Shown here: in pieces, positions 31,658-42,055 of the stretch
Position numbering within the stretch: the stretch's first letter is position 1
Layout: every line of letters starts with the position of its first letter
NCBI GenBank assembly: GCA_902543295.1
Contig: CACBXW010000002.1
Span: 181,501-245,500 of the forward strand
Direction of reading: 5' to 3'
DNA: 64,000 bases
From: an uncultured Pelagibacteraceae bacterium
GTDB lineage: Bacteria > Pseudomonadota > Alphaproteobacteria > Pelagibacterales > Pelagibacteraceae
Made by a program: the position numbers and the translations under genes
Notes under the pieces: model-generated
Database searches by the model: none
The model's input: only the letters and a program-made list of their open reading frames with translations
Told to the model about the DNA's origin: nothing

Positions 31658-32815
31658 ATGACGATGAAAAATTTATATATCATAGTTTTAAAAGTTTTAC
31701 TTATAATCGTTTTATTTCAACTAAAAGCAATATCGGAGGAGAAAATTAAGATAGGTTTAATAGTGCCTCTATCAGGTGAATATTCATATATTGGTAAGTC
31801 AATTCTAAAATCTACAAGAATGGCGTTAAATAAAATTAATGATGACAGAATAACTGTAATACCTAAAGATACCAAAGCAAACCCAATAGATACACTTAGA
31901 GTATCAAATGAGCTTTACAATAATGGTGTAAAAACAATTATTGGACCAGTTTTCAATGAGAGTAATAAGTATTTAGATGAATTAAATGAAGTAACATTCT
32001 TATCTTTCACAAACAAAATTAGAAATAATCCAAAAAATGTGATTTCTGCAGGAGTAAATGCAATATCACAAATAAATACAATTAAAAAATATTTAAGTGA
32101 AAATAATTTAAAAAATACAATATTTTTAATACCAGAAACAGATTATAAAAGAGAAATTGAAGAAGCTATTAAGAAATCTAATTTAATATTAAAAGAAAAA
32201 TTTATATATAGCAAAGATCCAACATTACTAACAAAGCAAATAGAAGATTTAACAAGGTATCAACAAAGAAAACAAAATTTAGAAAACGAAATTAAAAGAG
32301 TAGAAAATTCAAACACATTAAATAAAAAGAAAAAAATAGATGAATTAAAAAAAAAAGATACTTTAGGCTTTATTAATTTTGACTCAGTAATAATTGCTGA
32401 TTTTAGTGAAAGTCTAAAAAGTGTTGCCACATCATTATTATATACAGATGTCTCATCAGAAAGAATAAAATACATTACATTGAATCAATGGTTTGATGAA
32501 AGTCTTTTAAAGGAAACTTCGTTGCATCCAATATATTTTCCATCAATAAATAAAGATAATTTTGAAATATTTCAAAAAGAATACATTCGAAACTTCAAAA
32601 ATACTCCAAATCAAATTTCTTTTTTAAGTTATGACCTAATAGGGTTGGTATATTATTTATTAATAAATAATGATTTTAAAACTAATGAAAATTTATTTAT
32701 TAAACAAAATAAGTTTAAAGGAAAAATAGGAATTTTTGAAATTAATAAAAAAACAATCACACATCAATTAAACTTTTATGAAATACAAAATAAAAGTTTT
32801 AAAGAAATTTTTTAA
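31658..32815 (+). CDS. LpoA-like penicillin-binding-protein activator / periplasmic-binding fold protein
   Basis: IKIGLIVPLSGEYSYIGKSILKSTRMALNKI; next to rsmI as in the E. coli rsmI-lpoA locus. Confidence 0.75.
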   Translation: MTMKNLYIIVLKVLLIIVLFQLKAISEEKIKIGLIVPLSGEYSYIGKSILKSTRMALNKINDDRITVIPKDTKANPIDTLRVSNELYNNGVKTIIGPVFNESNKYLDELNEVTFLSFTNKIRNNPKNVISAGVNAISQINTIKKYLSENNLKNTIFLIPETDYKREIEEAIKKSNLILKEKFIYSKDPTLLTKQIEDLTRYQQRKQNLENEIKRVENSNTLNKKKKIDELKKKDTLGFINFDSVIIADFSESLKSVATSLLYTDVSSERIKYITLNQWFDESLLKETSLHPIYFPSINKDNFEIFQKEYIRNFKNTPNQISFLSYDLIGLVYYLLINNDFKTNENLFIKQNKFKGKIGIFEINKKTITHQLNFYEIQNKSFKEIF

Positions 32816-33401
32816 TTTTTTTAAAAGCTTTTGCTCGGTGATCGCTTTTAAATTTTAACTTTTGACTCATTTGACCGAATGTTAATCTTTTATTTTCGGG
32901 AATAAAAATTGGATCATAACCAAAACCTTTATTACCAACTTTTTTTTTAGAAATTCTGCCACTAATAATCCCTAAAGATTGGATCGGTTTTTTTTTTAAT
33001 CCATAAATAGTTAATGCACAAATAAATCTCGCTTTAATCTTTTTTGACTTCCAATTTTTATCTACCTTCGATAACTTTTGATATACTTTAGATATTGCCA
33101 AATTGAAATCTCCCCTTTTCCCACCCCATCTTGCTGAATAAATACCTGGTTGATTATTTAGTAAATCAATTTCAAGCCCAGAATCATCCGCGATACAAAT
33201 TTTTTTTGTTTTTTTTGAAAAATGCTTTGCTTTAATTAAAGAATTTTTTAGAAAAGTATGTCCATTTTCTTTAGGGCTTTTTAGACCATAGTCTTTTGGA
33301 GAAGTAATAATGTAGTATTTGGGCAGTAAATCTTTAATTTCTTTTATTTTTCCTTCATTATTTGACCCTACAACGATTTCTTTAATTTTTTTTTTTAACA
33401 T
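32799..33401 (-). CDS. rdgB: dITP/XTP pyrophosphatase
   Basis: VVGSNNEGKIKEIKDLL, ADDSGLEIDLLNNQPGIYSARWGG, GFGYDPIF. Confidence 0.96.
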   Translation of the reverse strand: MLKKKIKEIVVGSNNEGKIKEIKDLLPKYYIITSPKDYGLKSPKENGHTFLKNSLIKAKHFSKKTKKICIADDSGLEIDLLNNQPGIYSARWGGKRGDFNLAISKVYQKLSKVDKNWKSKKIKARFICALTIYGLKKKPIQSLGIISGRISKKKVGNKGFGYDPIFIPENKRLTFGQMSQKLKFKSDHRAKAFKKIKKFL

Positions 33402-33437
33402 CTAGAATTTCATGAATTTCTTACCATATAGACTCTA

Positions 33438-34073
33438 ATGGAAAAAGAAGAATCAGAAAATAAAGAAAATCAAAATTTAAAAGACGAAAACTCAGAGCTA
33501 AGCAAAGATAAACAGGCCTCGGAGGAAACCGAAAAAAAAGAAGAAGAACAACTTTCACCCGAAGATGAAATTGCAAATCTTAAAGATAAAGTTGCTAGAA
33601 CATTTGCTGAAATGGAAAATCAAAGAAGAAGATTTGAAAAAGAAAAAAACGAAGCTTTTGAATATGGTGGATTTGCATTTGCGAAGGAAACTCTTAATCT
33701 TCTAGATAATTTAGAGAGATCAAAACAAACACTGGAAAGTGATGAAACTATAAAAGATAAAGACACACTAAAAAAATTGATAGAACATATTAATATTATT
33801 AATAAAGATATGATTTCTATTTTCAAAAAAAACAATATTGAGCCGATTAAAGCAATTAACGAAAAACTGGATCCAAATTTACATCAGGCTATGATGGAAG
33901 TTGAAGATGATACAAAAGATCAAGGGACAATAGTTCAAGAAATTCAAAAAGGTTTTATGATGAAGGATAGGTTGCTAAGACCTTCGTTAGTAGCTGTATC
34001 TAAAAAAAAAGTTGAAAAGGAACAAAATAACAAAAAAGTCAAGGAAATTGAGGAAAAAGAGGCAAAAAATTAA
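33438..34073 (+). CDS. grpE: Nucleotide exchange factor GrpE
   Basis: Acidic N-terminus; FAEMENQRRRFEKEK, LNEKLDPNLHQAM-like core. Confidence 0.96.
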   Translation: MEKEESENKENQNLKDENSELSKDKQASEETEKKEEEQLSPEDEIANLKDKVARTFAEMENQRRRFEKEKNEAFEYGGFAFAKETLNLLDNLERSKQTLESDETIKDKDTLKKLIEHINIINKDMISIFKKNNIEPIKAINEKLDPNLHQAMMEVEDDTKDQGTIVQEIQKGFMMKDRLLRPSLVAVSKKKVEKEQNNKKVKEIEEKEAKN

Positions 34074-34134
34074 TTATTTATTATGGTTGTAGTTGTAAAA
34101 TTAGCACTTATATGAGGATCAATTAGGGTAAATT

Positions 34135-36057
34135 ATGAGTAAAGTTATAGGAATAGATTTAGGAACAACAAATTCTTGTGTAGCCGTTATGGAGGGAACA
34201 CAAGCAAAGGTTTTAGAAAATGCAGAAGGAGCAAGAACAACACCCTCTGTTGTTGCATTTACAGATGAAGGTGAAAAGTTAATAGGTCAACCAGCAAAAA
34301 GACAAGCTGTTACAAATCCTGAAAATACAATATTTGCAGTTAAAAGATTAATTGGAAGAAATTTTGATGATCCAACAGTAAAAAAAGATGTAGAGACTGC
34401 ACCTTTTAAAATAGTTAATTCAGATAAAGGTGACGCATGGATTGAAGCAAAAGGCCAAAAATATTCGCCATCACAAATATCGGCTTTCACACTTCAAAAA
34501 ATGAAAGAGACAGCAGAGAAATATTTAGGTTCTGAAGTAAAACAAGCAGTTATTACCGTTCCAGCATATTTTAATGATGCTCAAAGACAAGCTACTAAAG
34601 ATGCAGGTAAAATAGCTGGCCTTGAGGTTTTAAGAATTATAAATGAGCCAACAGCAGCATCTCTTGCATATGGTTTAGATAAAAAAGCAAATAAAAAAAT
34701 AGCAGTCTATGATCTAGGTGGAGGAACATTTGATGTTTCGATACTTGAATTAGGTGATGGTGTATTCGAAGTTAAGTCAACCAATGGTGATACATTTTTA
34801 GGTGGAGAAGACTTTGATAATTCAATAGTTGATTACTTACTTTCAGAATTTAAAAAAGAAAATGGTATAGATTTAAAATCAGATAAACTAGCTTTACAGA
34901 GATTAAAAGAAGCTGCAGAAAAAGCAAAAATAGAATTATCATCTGCAACACAAACTGAGATAAATCTTCCATTTATTACCGCGGATAAAACTGGACCAAA
35001 ACATATAAACTTGAAAATGACTAGAGCTAAATTAGAGGCATTAGTCGAAGATCTAATTTCAAGAACAATTCCACCATGCAAAACTGCTCTAAAAGATGCA
35101 GGCTTATCAGCAAGCGAAGTAGATGAAATAGTGCTAGTTGGTGGTATGACAAGAATGCCAAAAGTTATAGAAGAAGTAAAAAATTTCTTTGGGAAAGATC
35201 CTAACAAATCTGTAAACCCTGATGAAGTTGTTGCTATGGGCGCTGCAATTCAAGCAGGTGTGTTACAAGGTGATGTAAAAGATGTGTTACTTTTAGATGT
35301 AACTCCTTTATCATTAGGAATAGAAACATTGGGGGGTGTATCAACAAAATTGATTGATAAAAATACAACGATTCCAACGAAAAAAAGCCAAGTGTTTTCT
35401 ACTGCAGAAGATAATCAACCAGCAGTATCAATTAGAGTTCTTCAAGGTGAAAGAGAGATGGCTTCAGATAATAAAGTATTAGGAAACTTTGAGTTAGTTG
35501 GAATAGCTCCTGCGCCAAGAGGGGTTCCTCAAATTGAAGTGACATTTGATATAGACGCAAATGGTATCGTAAATGTCTCAGCCAAAGACAAAGGAACTGG
35601 TAAAGAGCAAAAAATACAAATTCAAGCATCTGGAGGATTGAGTGATGAAGAAATTAATCAAATGGTAAAAGATGCAGAATCTAACAAAGAAGAAGATAAG
35701 AAAAAAAGAGAGGCAGTAGATGCAAGAAATCAAGCAGATACATTAATACACTCAACTGAAAAGAATCTAAAAGAGCACGGAAGTAAGGTTTCAGACGCAG
35801 ACAAAAAATCTATTGAAGATGCATCAGCAAACTTAAGAAATGCACTTAAAGGAACTGATGTTGAAGAAATTAAGAAGAAAACACAAGATTTAGTTCAGGC
35901 ATCTATGAAATTAGGTGAAGCAATCTATAAATCACAACAAGGTGCAAAACCTGAAGATGCTCCAAAAGACGCAAAGAAAGAAGATACGAAAGACGATAAC
36001 GTTGTTGATGCAGATTTTGAAGAAGTAAAAGACGAGAATAAAGAAAAAAGCGCCTAA
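34135..36057 (+). CDS. dnaK: Chaperone DnaK
   Basis: [31 protein letters not shown]. Confidence 0.99.
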   Translation: MSKVIGIDLGTTNSCVAVMEGTQAKVLENAEGARTTPSVVAFTDEGEKLIGQPAKRQAVTNPENTIFAVKRLIGRNFDDPTVKKDVETAPFKIVNSDKGDAWIEAKGQKYSPSQISAFTLQKMKETAEKYLGSEVKQAVITVPAYFNDAQRQATKDAGKIAGLEVLRIINEPTAASLAYGLDKKANKKIAVYDLGGGTFDVSILELGDGVFEVKSTNGDTFLGGEDFDNSIVDYLLSEFKKENGIDLKSDKLALQRLKEAAEKAKIELSSATQTEINLPFITADKTGPKHINLKMTRAKLEALVEDLISRTIPPCKTALKDAGLSASEVDEIVLVGGMTRMPKVIEEVKNFFGKDPNKSVNPDEVVAMGAAIQAGVLQGDVKDVLLLDVTPLSLGIETLGGVSTKLIDKNTTIPTKKSQVFSTAEDNQPAVSIRVLQGEREMASDNKVLGNFELVGIAPAPRGVPQIEVTFDIDANGIVNVSAKDKGTGKEQKIQIQASGGLSDEEINQMVKDAESNKEEDKKKREAVDARNQADTLIHSTEKNLKEHGSKVSDADKKSIEDASANLRNALKGTDVEEIKKKTQDLVQASMKLGEAIYKSQQGAKPEDAPKDAKKEDTKDDNVVDADFEEVKDENKEKSA

Positions 36058-36085
36058 CAAAACAACTGTTTGTCTATAACATGTT

Positions 36086-37210
36086 ATGGCAAAAAGAGAT
36101 TATTACGAAGTTTTGGGTGTAAATAAAAGTGCTTCAGCAGACCAAATAAAATCAGCTTACAGAAAACTTGCAGTTAAATATCATCCAGATAAAAATAAAG
36201 GTGATAAAGGTGCAGAAGAAAAATTTAAAGAGGCATCTGAAGCTTATCACGTTCTCTCTAATTCGGAAAGAAAGCAAAATTACGATAATTTTGGTCATGC
36301 AGCCTTTGAAAATGGAGGAGGTGGAAGAGGCGGATTTGGAAATTTTGATTTTTCAAATCATTTCTCTGATATTTTTGAAGACTTTTTTGGAGAGGGTTTT
36401 GGTGGGAGCCGTAGATCAAGAAGGTCAAATAATAGAGGATCAGATTTAAGATATGATTTATCTATATCTTTGGAAGAAGCCTTTTCTGGAAAGAAACAAG
36501 ATATAAAATTCTCTACATCTGAAAAATGTGACACTTGTAGTGGGTCGGGTTCAAAACCTGGACATCACGCAGGAGCATGCTCAATGTGTGGTGGTCATGG
36601 TCAAGTAAGATCAAGCCAAGGTTTTTTTACAGTCCAACAAACCTGTCCTCAGTGTGCAGGTGCAGGAGAAGAAATTACTCATCCTTGCTCAAGTTGTAAT
36701 GGGCAAGGTAAAAAACAAGCATCTAAAAGATTATCAGTAACAATTCCAAAAGGTGTAGATGATGGAACAAGAATAAGACTTTCTGGTAAAGGTGAAGCAG
36801 GATCAAGAGGTGGTGGTAGTGGTGATTTATATTTATTTATTAATGTTCACTCTCATGATTTATTTAAAAGATCAGATGAAAACTTATTTTTTGAATGTCC
36901 AGTCTCTATAGCAGATGCTGCACTAGGTACTTCAATTGAAATTCCAACTATTGACGGTGGTAAAGCTAAAATAAAAATTCCAGCAGGAACTCAAACTGGA
37001 AAACAATTTAGATTAAGAGGAAAAGGCATGCCTTACATGAGGGGTAATGATTTTGGAGACCTTTATGTTCAAGTAAATACTGAAGTCCCAATATCTCTAA
37101 ATAAAGAACAAAAAGAATTACTAGAAAAATTTAGAGAAATTGAAAATGAAAAATCTAATCCAAGTATTAAAAAATTCTTTCAAAAAGCTAAAAGTTTCTG
37201 GAAAAACTAA
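36086..37210 (+). CDS. dnaJ: Chaperone DnaJ
   Basis: J-domain with HPD, G/F region, four CxxCxGxG-type motifs. Confidence 0.99.
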   Translation: MAKRDYYEVLGVNKSASADQIKSAYRKLAVKYHPDKNKGDKGAEEKFKEASEAYHVLSNSERKQNYDNFGHAAFENGGGGRGGFGNFDFSNHFSDIFEDFFGEGFGGSRRSRRSNNRGSDLRYDLSISLEEAFSGKKQDIKFSTSEKCDTCSGSGSKPGHHAGACSMCGGHGQVRSSQGFFTVQQTCPQCAGAGEEITHPCSSCNGQGKKQASKRLSVTIPKGVDDGTRIRLSGKGEAGSRGGGSGDLYLFINVHSHDLFKRSDENLFFECPVSIADAALGTSIEIPTIDGGKAKIKIPAGTQTGKQFRLRGKGMPYMRGNDFGDLYVQVNTEVPISLNKEQKELLEKFREIENEKSNPSIKKFFQKAKSFWKN

Positions 37211-37237
37211 TCAATAGTGCTAATCTAAATTATTATA

Positions 37238-38014
37238 ATGGGTAAAATTAATCTAGCCATAACAGGATGTATGGGAAGAATGGGTCAACAGCTCATTAAA
37301 TCTGCAACAAAAGATGAGTCTATTAAATTAGTTGCTCTCACAGAAAATAAATTAATGAAAAAAAAGATTTTTGGGATTAAACCTGAATTAAATAATGAGA
37401 AATCTCTAGGCAAAGCGAATGTAATAATAGATTTCACAATACCAAAATGTACATTTGAAGTTTTAAAAATAGCAACAAAATTAAAAAAAAAAGTAGTCAT
37501 TGGTACAACGGGTTTTACAAAAAAAGAGGAAGAATTAATAAAAATGTTTTCTAGAAAAATCCCTATTTTAAAGGCAGGTAATATGAGCCTTGGAATTAAT
37601 CTGCTCATGTATCTGACGGAAATCGCATCATCATCACTTAGCAATAATTATCTAAGTAAAGTTTTTGAAGTACATCACAAACACAAAAAAGATTATCCTT
37701 CTGGAACAGCTTTAATGCTTGGAAAAGGAATTGCTACAGGAAAAAATAAAGACTTTTATAAAATGATGGGAAAAAAGTATCTAAATAAAAAAAAATTTCC
37801 TTATGGAAATAAAATTAATTTCAATTCAATTAGAAAAGGTGAAATTATAGGTGAACACGAAGTTACTTTTTCAAGTGGAAAAGAAATTATAACGCTAAAC
37901 CATGAAGCTTTCGATCGAGCTTTATATTCAGAAGGAGCAATAACCGCTGCCAAATGGCTAAAAAATAAAAAACCAGGTCTTTATTCAATGAGAAGCCTTC
38001 TGAATTTTAAATAA
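37238..38014 (+). CDS. dapB: 4-hydroxy-tetrahydrodipicolinate reductase
   Basis: ITGCMGRMGQQL, VIGTTGF, EVHHKHKKDYPSGTAL. Confidence 0.97.
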   Translation: MGKINLAITGCMGRMGQQLIKSATKDESIKLVALTENKLMKKKIFGIKPELNNEKSLGKANVIIDFTIPKCTFEVLKIATKLKKKVVIGTTGFTKKEEELIKMFSRKIPILKAGNMSLGINLLMYLTEIASSSLSNNYLSKVFEVHHKHKKDYPSGTALMLGKGIATGKNKDFYKMMGKKYLNKKKFPYGNKINFNSIRKGEIIGEHEVTFSSGKEIITLNHEAFDRALYSEGAITAAKWLKNKKPGLYSMRSLLNFK

Positions 38015-38667
38015 TGAATGAAGTTCAGAGAGCCAAACTAGTATTAAAAATACTCAACAAAACTTATCCAACAACACCTATACCATTAAAACATAGAAAT
38101 ATATTTACACTTTTAATATCTGTATTACTTTCAGCTCAATGTACAGATGTAAATGTAAATAATGTTACTAAAAATATTTATCCAAAATATAATAGACCTG
38201 AGCATTTTGTTAAACTTGGAAGAAAGAAAATTGAAAAATTAATAAAGAGTATAGGTATTTTTAGAATTAAAGCTAAAAGTGTTTACAATCTCTCAAAAAC
38301 TTTAGTTGAAAAATATAACAGCAAAGTTCCAAAGACTTTTGAGGAGTTAGAAGAATTGCCTGGAGTAGGACATAAAACAGCAAGTGTAGTTATGTCTCAA
38401 GGCTTTGGTTACCCTGCATTTCCGATTGATACACATATACACAGACTTGCTCAAAGATGGGGCTTAACTAAAGGAAAAAATGTTGTTCAAACAGAGAAAG
38501 ATTTAAAGCGTTTATTTCCTAAAAAATATTGGAACAAACTGCATCTTCAAATAATTTATTATGGAAGAGAATATTGTAAAGCAAGAGAATGCTATGGTAT
38601 TGCTTGTAAAATTTGTACATCTTGTTATCCTAATAGAAAAAAACCAATTAAAACAAAAAAAGCTTAA
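38014..38667 (+). CDS. nth: Endonuclease III
   Basis: LLSAQCTDVNVN, LPGVGHKTASVV, FPIDTHIHRLAQRWG; 4Fe-4S cysteines. Confidence 0.97.
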   Translation: MNEVQRAKLVLKILNKTYPTTPIPLKHRNIFTLLISVLLSAQCTDVNVNNVTKNIYPKYNRPEHFVKLGRKKIEKLIKSIGIFRIKAKSVYNLSKTLVEKYNSKVPKTFEELEELPGVGHKTASVVMSQGFGYPAFPIDTHIHRLAQRWGLTKGKNVVQTEKDLKRLFPKKYWNKLHLQIIYYGREYCKARECYGIACKICTSCYPNRKKPIKTKKA

Positions 38668-38668
38668 C

Positions 38669-39598
38669 ATGAAAATTCTAGGTATTGGAAATGCAATTGT
38701 GGATGTAATTTGTAAAGTTGATGAAAAATTCATTAAGCAAAATAATCTTACAAAAGGAACTATGAAGCTAATTATTGATGATAAAGAATTTCAATCATTA
38801 TTATCAAGTCTTAAAATTGAAAAAACTGTATCAGGTGGGTCAGTTGCAAATTCAATTGTTGGATTATCACAATTAGGAAACGAAGTAGGTTTTATTGGCA
38901 AAGTGTGTGATGACAATCTAGGAAATAAATATGAAGAGGGACTAAATTCTGAAAATGTTGAATATTTTTATAAAAAAAAGAAAGAAGACTTGCCAACCGG
39001 AACTTGTTTAATTTTAGTCACGCCAGACTCTGAAAGAACAATGTGTACTTACCTGGGTATCGCAGGAAAAATTAATGAGAATGATGTAAATGGTGATGTT
39101 ATTAAGCGATCAGAAATGATTTTTTTAGAAGGCTATTTGTGGGATGAAGGTGAGCCTAAAAAAGCATTTGAAAAAGCCATTAATTGTGCTCATAAGGTTG
39201 CTATGTCACTTTCAGATCAATTTTGTGTAGATAGGCATAAGTCACATTTTCTAGATTTAGTAAAAAACAAGTTAGATATAACATTTGCTAATGAGCAAGA
39301 AATGATGTCATTGATTGATGCGAAAGATTTTGATGACGTGGTTGATTTTGGAAAAAGCTTAAAAAAATTATTAGTCATAACAAGAGGAAATAAAGGAGCT
39401 GTATCAATAAATGGTGATGAGGTTATTCAGAATGGAATTGAAAAAAATTTAGATGTTAAAGATCTTACTGGTGCTGGAGATTTATTTGCTGCAGGCTTTT
39501 TACACGGAAGCTTAAATAATTTAAGTATGCTCGAAAGTCTGAATAAAGGTAAAGAAATGTCCTCAAAAGTAATTCAACAAATAGGGGCAAGATTGTAA
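38669..39598 (+). CDS. PfkB-family carbohydrate/adenosine kinase
   Basis: GIGNAIVDVICKVDE, SGGSVANSIVG, DLTGAGDLFAAGFLHG; start re-picked. Confidence 0.9.
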   Translation: MKILGIGNAIVDVICKVDEKFIKQNNLTKGTMKLIIDDKEFQSLLSSLKIEKTVSGGSVANSIVGLSQLGNEVGFIGKVCDDNLGNKYEEGLNSENVEYFYKKKKEDLPTGTCLILVTPDSERTMCTYLGIAGKINENDVNGDVIKRSEMIFLEGYLWDEGEPKKAFEKAINCAHKVAMSLSDQFCVDRHKSHFLDLVKNKLDITFANEQEMMSLIDAKDFDDVVDFGKSLKKLLVITRGNKGAVSINGDEVIQNGIEKNLDVKDLTGAGDLFAAGFLHGSLNNLSMLESLNKGKEMSSKVIQQIGARL

Positions 39599-39600
39599 TT

Positions 39601-40212
39601 ATGGCCCTAGATGAAAAAAAAATTCTTAAATTTTTTCCTCAACCTATCTTTTATTATAAATTAGAAAACTCAAAAAAACACAATGAGAACTTATCTAAAT
39701 ATATATACAAATTATACGACGAAGATAATGAAGGATTAGCAAGATCAAATCAAGGAGGATGGCATTCAAAACCTTTTGATTTAAAAAAAAGAAATGAAGC
39801 ACCCTTTTTATTTTTTTTAGATATACAAAAATATGTTGCAGATGTATTTAAAGAATATGGTTGGTTTTATGCACCAGATAAAGTTAAATTAACAGAAATG
39901 TGGGCAATTATTAATAAAAAAAATAATTTTAATTTAGAACACACACATCCAAATAATTACTTAAGTGCTGCCTACTATGTTAAGGCACCTGAAAATTGTG
40001 GTTCATTTAAAGTTTCAAATCCAAATCAAATAGCTAAAGAGAGAATAGCTTTAAGTGATAAAAGAACTGAATTTAATCAAAATATTGCACAAATAAAACC
40101 TGTTGAAGGAGACTTGTTACTCTTTCCAGCATATCTTCCTCATTCAGTTGGAATGAATTTATCAGAAAAAGATAGAATAGTCATAAGTTTTAATATTGAT
40201 ATTTTAAAATAA
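39601..40212 (+). CDS. Putative 2OG-Fe(II) oxygenase (TIGR02466-like)
   Basis: LEHTHPNNYLSAAYYVKAPENCGSF...GDLLLFPAYLPHSVGMN...RIVISFNI. Confidence 0.8.
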   Translation: MALDEKKILKFFPQPIFYYKLENSKKHNENLSKYIYKLYDEDNEGLARSNQGGWHSKPFDLKKRNEAPFLFFLDIQKYVADVFKEYGWFYAPDKVKLTEMWAIINKKNNFNLEHTHPNNYLSAAYYVKAPENCGSFKVSNPNQIAKERIALSDKRTEFNQNIAQIKPVEGDLLLFPAYLPHSVGMNLSEKDRIVISFNIDILK

Positions 40213-40323
40213 TCAATTTTTTCTTCTTTTAAAACTACCCTTTCCTTTTTTTGGTTTAAAAATCTTTGGTTTATATTTTTTTGAAAATAAATCTTTGGCA
40301 ATTAAATTTTTTTTCTTAACCAT
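40213..40323 (-). CDS. arfA: 36-aa ArfA-like alternative ribosome-rescue factor, absent from the ORF track
   Basis: Manual translation MVKKKNLIAKDLFSKKYKPKIFKPKKGKGSFKRRKN*; DLF...K.KKGKGSF.R matches the ArfA core (E. coli [21 protein letters not shown]). Confidence 0.6.
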   Translation of the reverse strand: MVKKKNLIAKDLFSKKYKPKIFKPKKGKGSFKRRKN

Positions 40324-40330
40324 AAAAATA

Positions 40331-40891
40331 TTAATTTGCTTTGATCTTATAACCGTTTTTATCACTGATTATAAAATTCTTTTCTTTAAACACATTTTCA
40401 ATTTTTTTTCTCAACCTGTAAACATGAGTCTCAACAGTATGGGTTTCCGTTTGAGCCTTGTAACCCCAAACTTTAGTTTGCAAGTCATGGACTGAAACAG
40501 ATTTTTTTGAATTAAACAAAAAATTTATAATAGTTGTTTCCTTTTCAGTTAAATTTAGAGTTTTGTTATTTCTGTTTAACTTTCTTGAATTAAAATTAAT
40601 ATTATATTTTCCTATTTTAATGTCTTTTTGAAATTCTATTTTTTTTTTTAAAAACGAGAGATTAATTATATCTATTAATTTCCCTATTTGAACAGGCATT
40701 TCCTCTATTTTTATTTGATTACTTATTTTTAATTGATCGAGTGATATTACTAAATCTTGATTGTTAAGATTATGCATAATCAGGTCTTTATTGTCTATTT
40801 TTTTTATGCTGAAGTTAAGTATAAATTTAACTTCTTTTAAAATATCATATAAAGCTGGAAAATTATGAATTATTAAATATTGTTTCTCCAT
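40331..40891 (-). CDS. OmpR-type winged-helix response-regulator-like protein with a divergent receiver
   Basis: C-terminal LNLTEKETTIINFLF...VWGYKAQTETHTVETHVYRLRKKI...GYKI; N-terminus poorly receiver-like; start re-picked. Confidence 0.8.
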   Translation of the reverse strand: MEKQYLIIHNFPALYDILKEVKFILNFSIKKIDNKDLIMHNLNNQDLVISLDQLKISNQIKIEEMPVQIGKLIDIINLSFLKKKIEFQKDIKIGKYNINFNSRKLNRNNKTLNLTEKETTIINFLFNSKKSVSVHDLQTKVWGYKAQTETHTVETHVYRLRKKIENVFKEKNFIISDKNGYKIKAN

Positions 40892-40904
40892 AAATTTAAA
40901 AGAT

Positions 40905-41399
40905 ATGACAATTGTTTTAAAAAATAAACAAACACTTTTATTTGATGATTTCATATTTAAATGTTCGGTAGGTAAAAAGGGCTTTTCTGCTGATAAAATT
41001 GAAGGTGATCAAAAAACTCCATCAGGAACTTACTCTCTGGGAAACTTATACTTTAGAAAAGATAGAGTAAAAAAACCTAAAACTTTATTAAAATGTATTG
41101 AAATTAAAAAAGAGATGGGATGGTGCAATGACATAAAAAGTTTAAGGTATTACAATAAGCTTATCAAATTAAAAAGAAATCTTAGATCGGAGAAAATATT
41201 TAGGCATGACTTTAAATATGACCTCTTCATACCAATCAAATATAATTGGAAAAAAACAACTCTGGGTAAAGGTAGTGCAATTTTTATCCATTTAACAAAA
41301 GATTACAAACCAACAGCAGGATGTATATCATTAACTAAAAAAGATTTTTTAATATTATTAAGTTTAATCAATAAAAATACAAAAATTAAAATACCTTAA
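40905..41399 (+). CDS. L,D-transpeptidase (YkuD) family protein
   Basis: GDQKTPSGTYSLG, GSAIFIHLTKDYKPTAGCISLTKKD (HxxGC-S-type active site). Confidence 0.85.
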   Translation: MTIVLKNKQTLLFDDFIFKCSVGKKGFSADKIEGDQKTPSGTYSLGNLYFRKDRVKKPKTLLKCIEIKKEMGWCNDIKSLRYYNKLIKLKRNLRSEKIFRHDFKYDLFIPIKYNWKKTTLGKGSAIFIHLTKDYKPTAGCISLTKKDFLILLSLINKNTKIKIP

Positions 41400-42055
41400 T
41401 CTCTTTTACCAAAAATATTAGATCCGATTCTAATATAAGATGCCTCATATTCTGTTGCCTCTAAATAGTCAGATGACATTCCCATGCTTAGATCTTTAAT
41501 ATTAAGTTTTCTTTTTAGGTTTTTCATTTTTTCAAAATATAACCTTGCATCTTGATTGATGGGAGGTATGCACATTATACCAATAATATTTAGTTTTAAA
41601 TCAATACAGTAATTATAAAAGTCTGGTATACTTCTTTCACTTATACCAGATTTCTGTTCTTCATTTCCAATATTTACCTGTATGAATAATTTTAAATTTT
41701 TATTTTTCTCTACTTGTAAAGAAGATATTTTTTTGGCTAATTTTTCGTTATCTAAAGAATGAATATAATCAAATATTTCTAACGCAAACTTTACTTTATT
41801 AGTTTGTAACTTACCAACTAAGTGAAGTTTTATTTTTTGGTTTTGCTTTTTGATTTCAAACCATTTATCCATTGCCTCCTGAACTTTATTTTCTCCAAAA
41901 TGGATATGACCATATTCAATAAGAGGATTTATATGATTTAATTTAAATGTTTTTGAGACTGCTATAATTTGAGGAATTTGGTCTAAATTTTTATCCTTAA
42001 CTTTTTGCTTAACTTTTGATTTTATATTGAGTAAATTTTTTATTGTTACATGCAT
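41396..42055 (-). CDS. PLP homeostasis protein (YggS family)
   Basis: IIAVSKTFKLNHINPLIEYGHIHFGENKVQEAMDKW, HLVGKLQTNKVK, LSMGMSSDYLEATEY, IRIGSNIFG. Confidence 0.95.
   Translation of the reverse strand: MHVTIKNLLNIKSKVKQKVKDKNLDQIPQIIAVSKTFKLNHINPLIEYGHIHFGENKVQEAMDKWFEIKKQNQKIKLHLVGKLQTNKVKFALEIFDYIHSLDNEKLAKKISSLQVEKNKNLKLFIQVNIGNEEQKSGISERSIPDFYNYCIDLKLNIIGIMCIPPINQDARLYFEKMKNLKRKLNIKDLSMGMSSDYLEATEYEASYIRIGSNIFGKRD

Noticed and set aside
34074-34134. ttagcactt upstream of dnaK resembling the left arm of a CIRCE element
   Set aside because: No matching right arm (GAGTGCTAA) at the required 9-bp spacing; only the half-site is present
34287-35629. Minus-strand ORFs within dnaK (34287..34490, 34833..35207, 35432..35629)
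   Set aside because: Antisense shadows of the conserved dnaK sequence
36168-36449. 93-aa alternate-frame ORF inside dnaJ
   Set aside because: Same-strand shifted frame over the J-domain and G/F region; no homology signal; dnaJ frame is unambiguous
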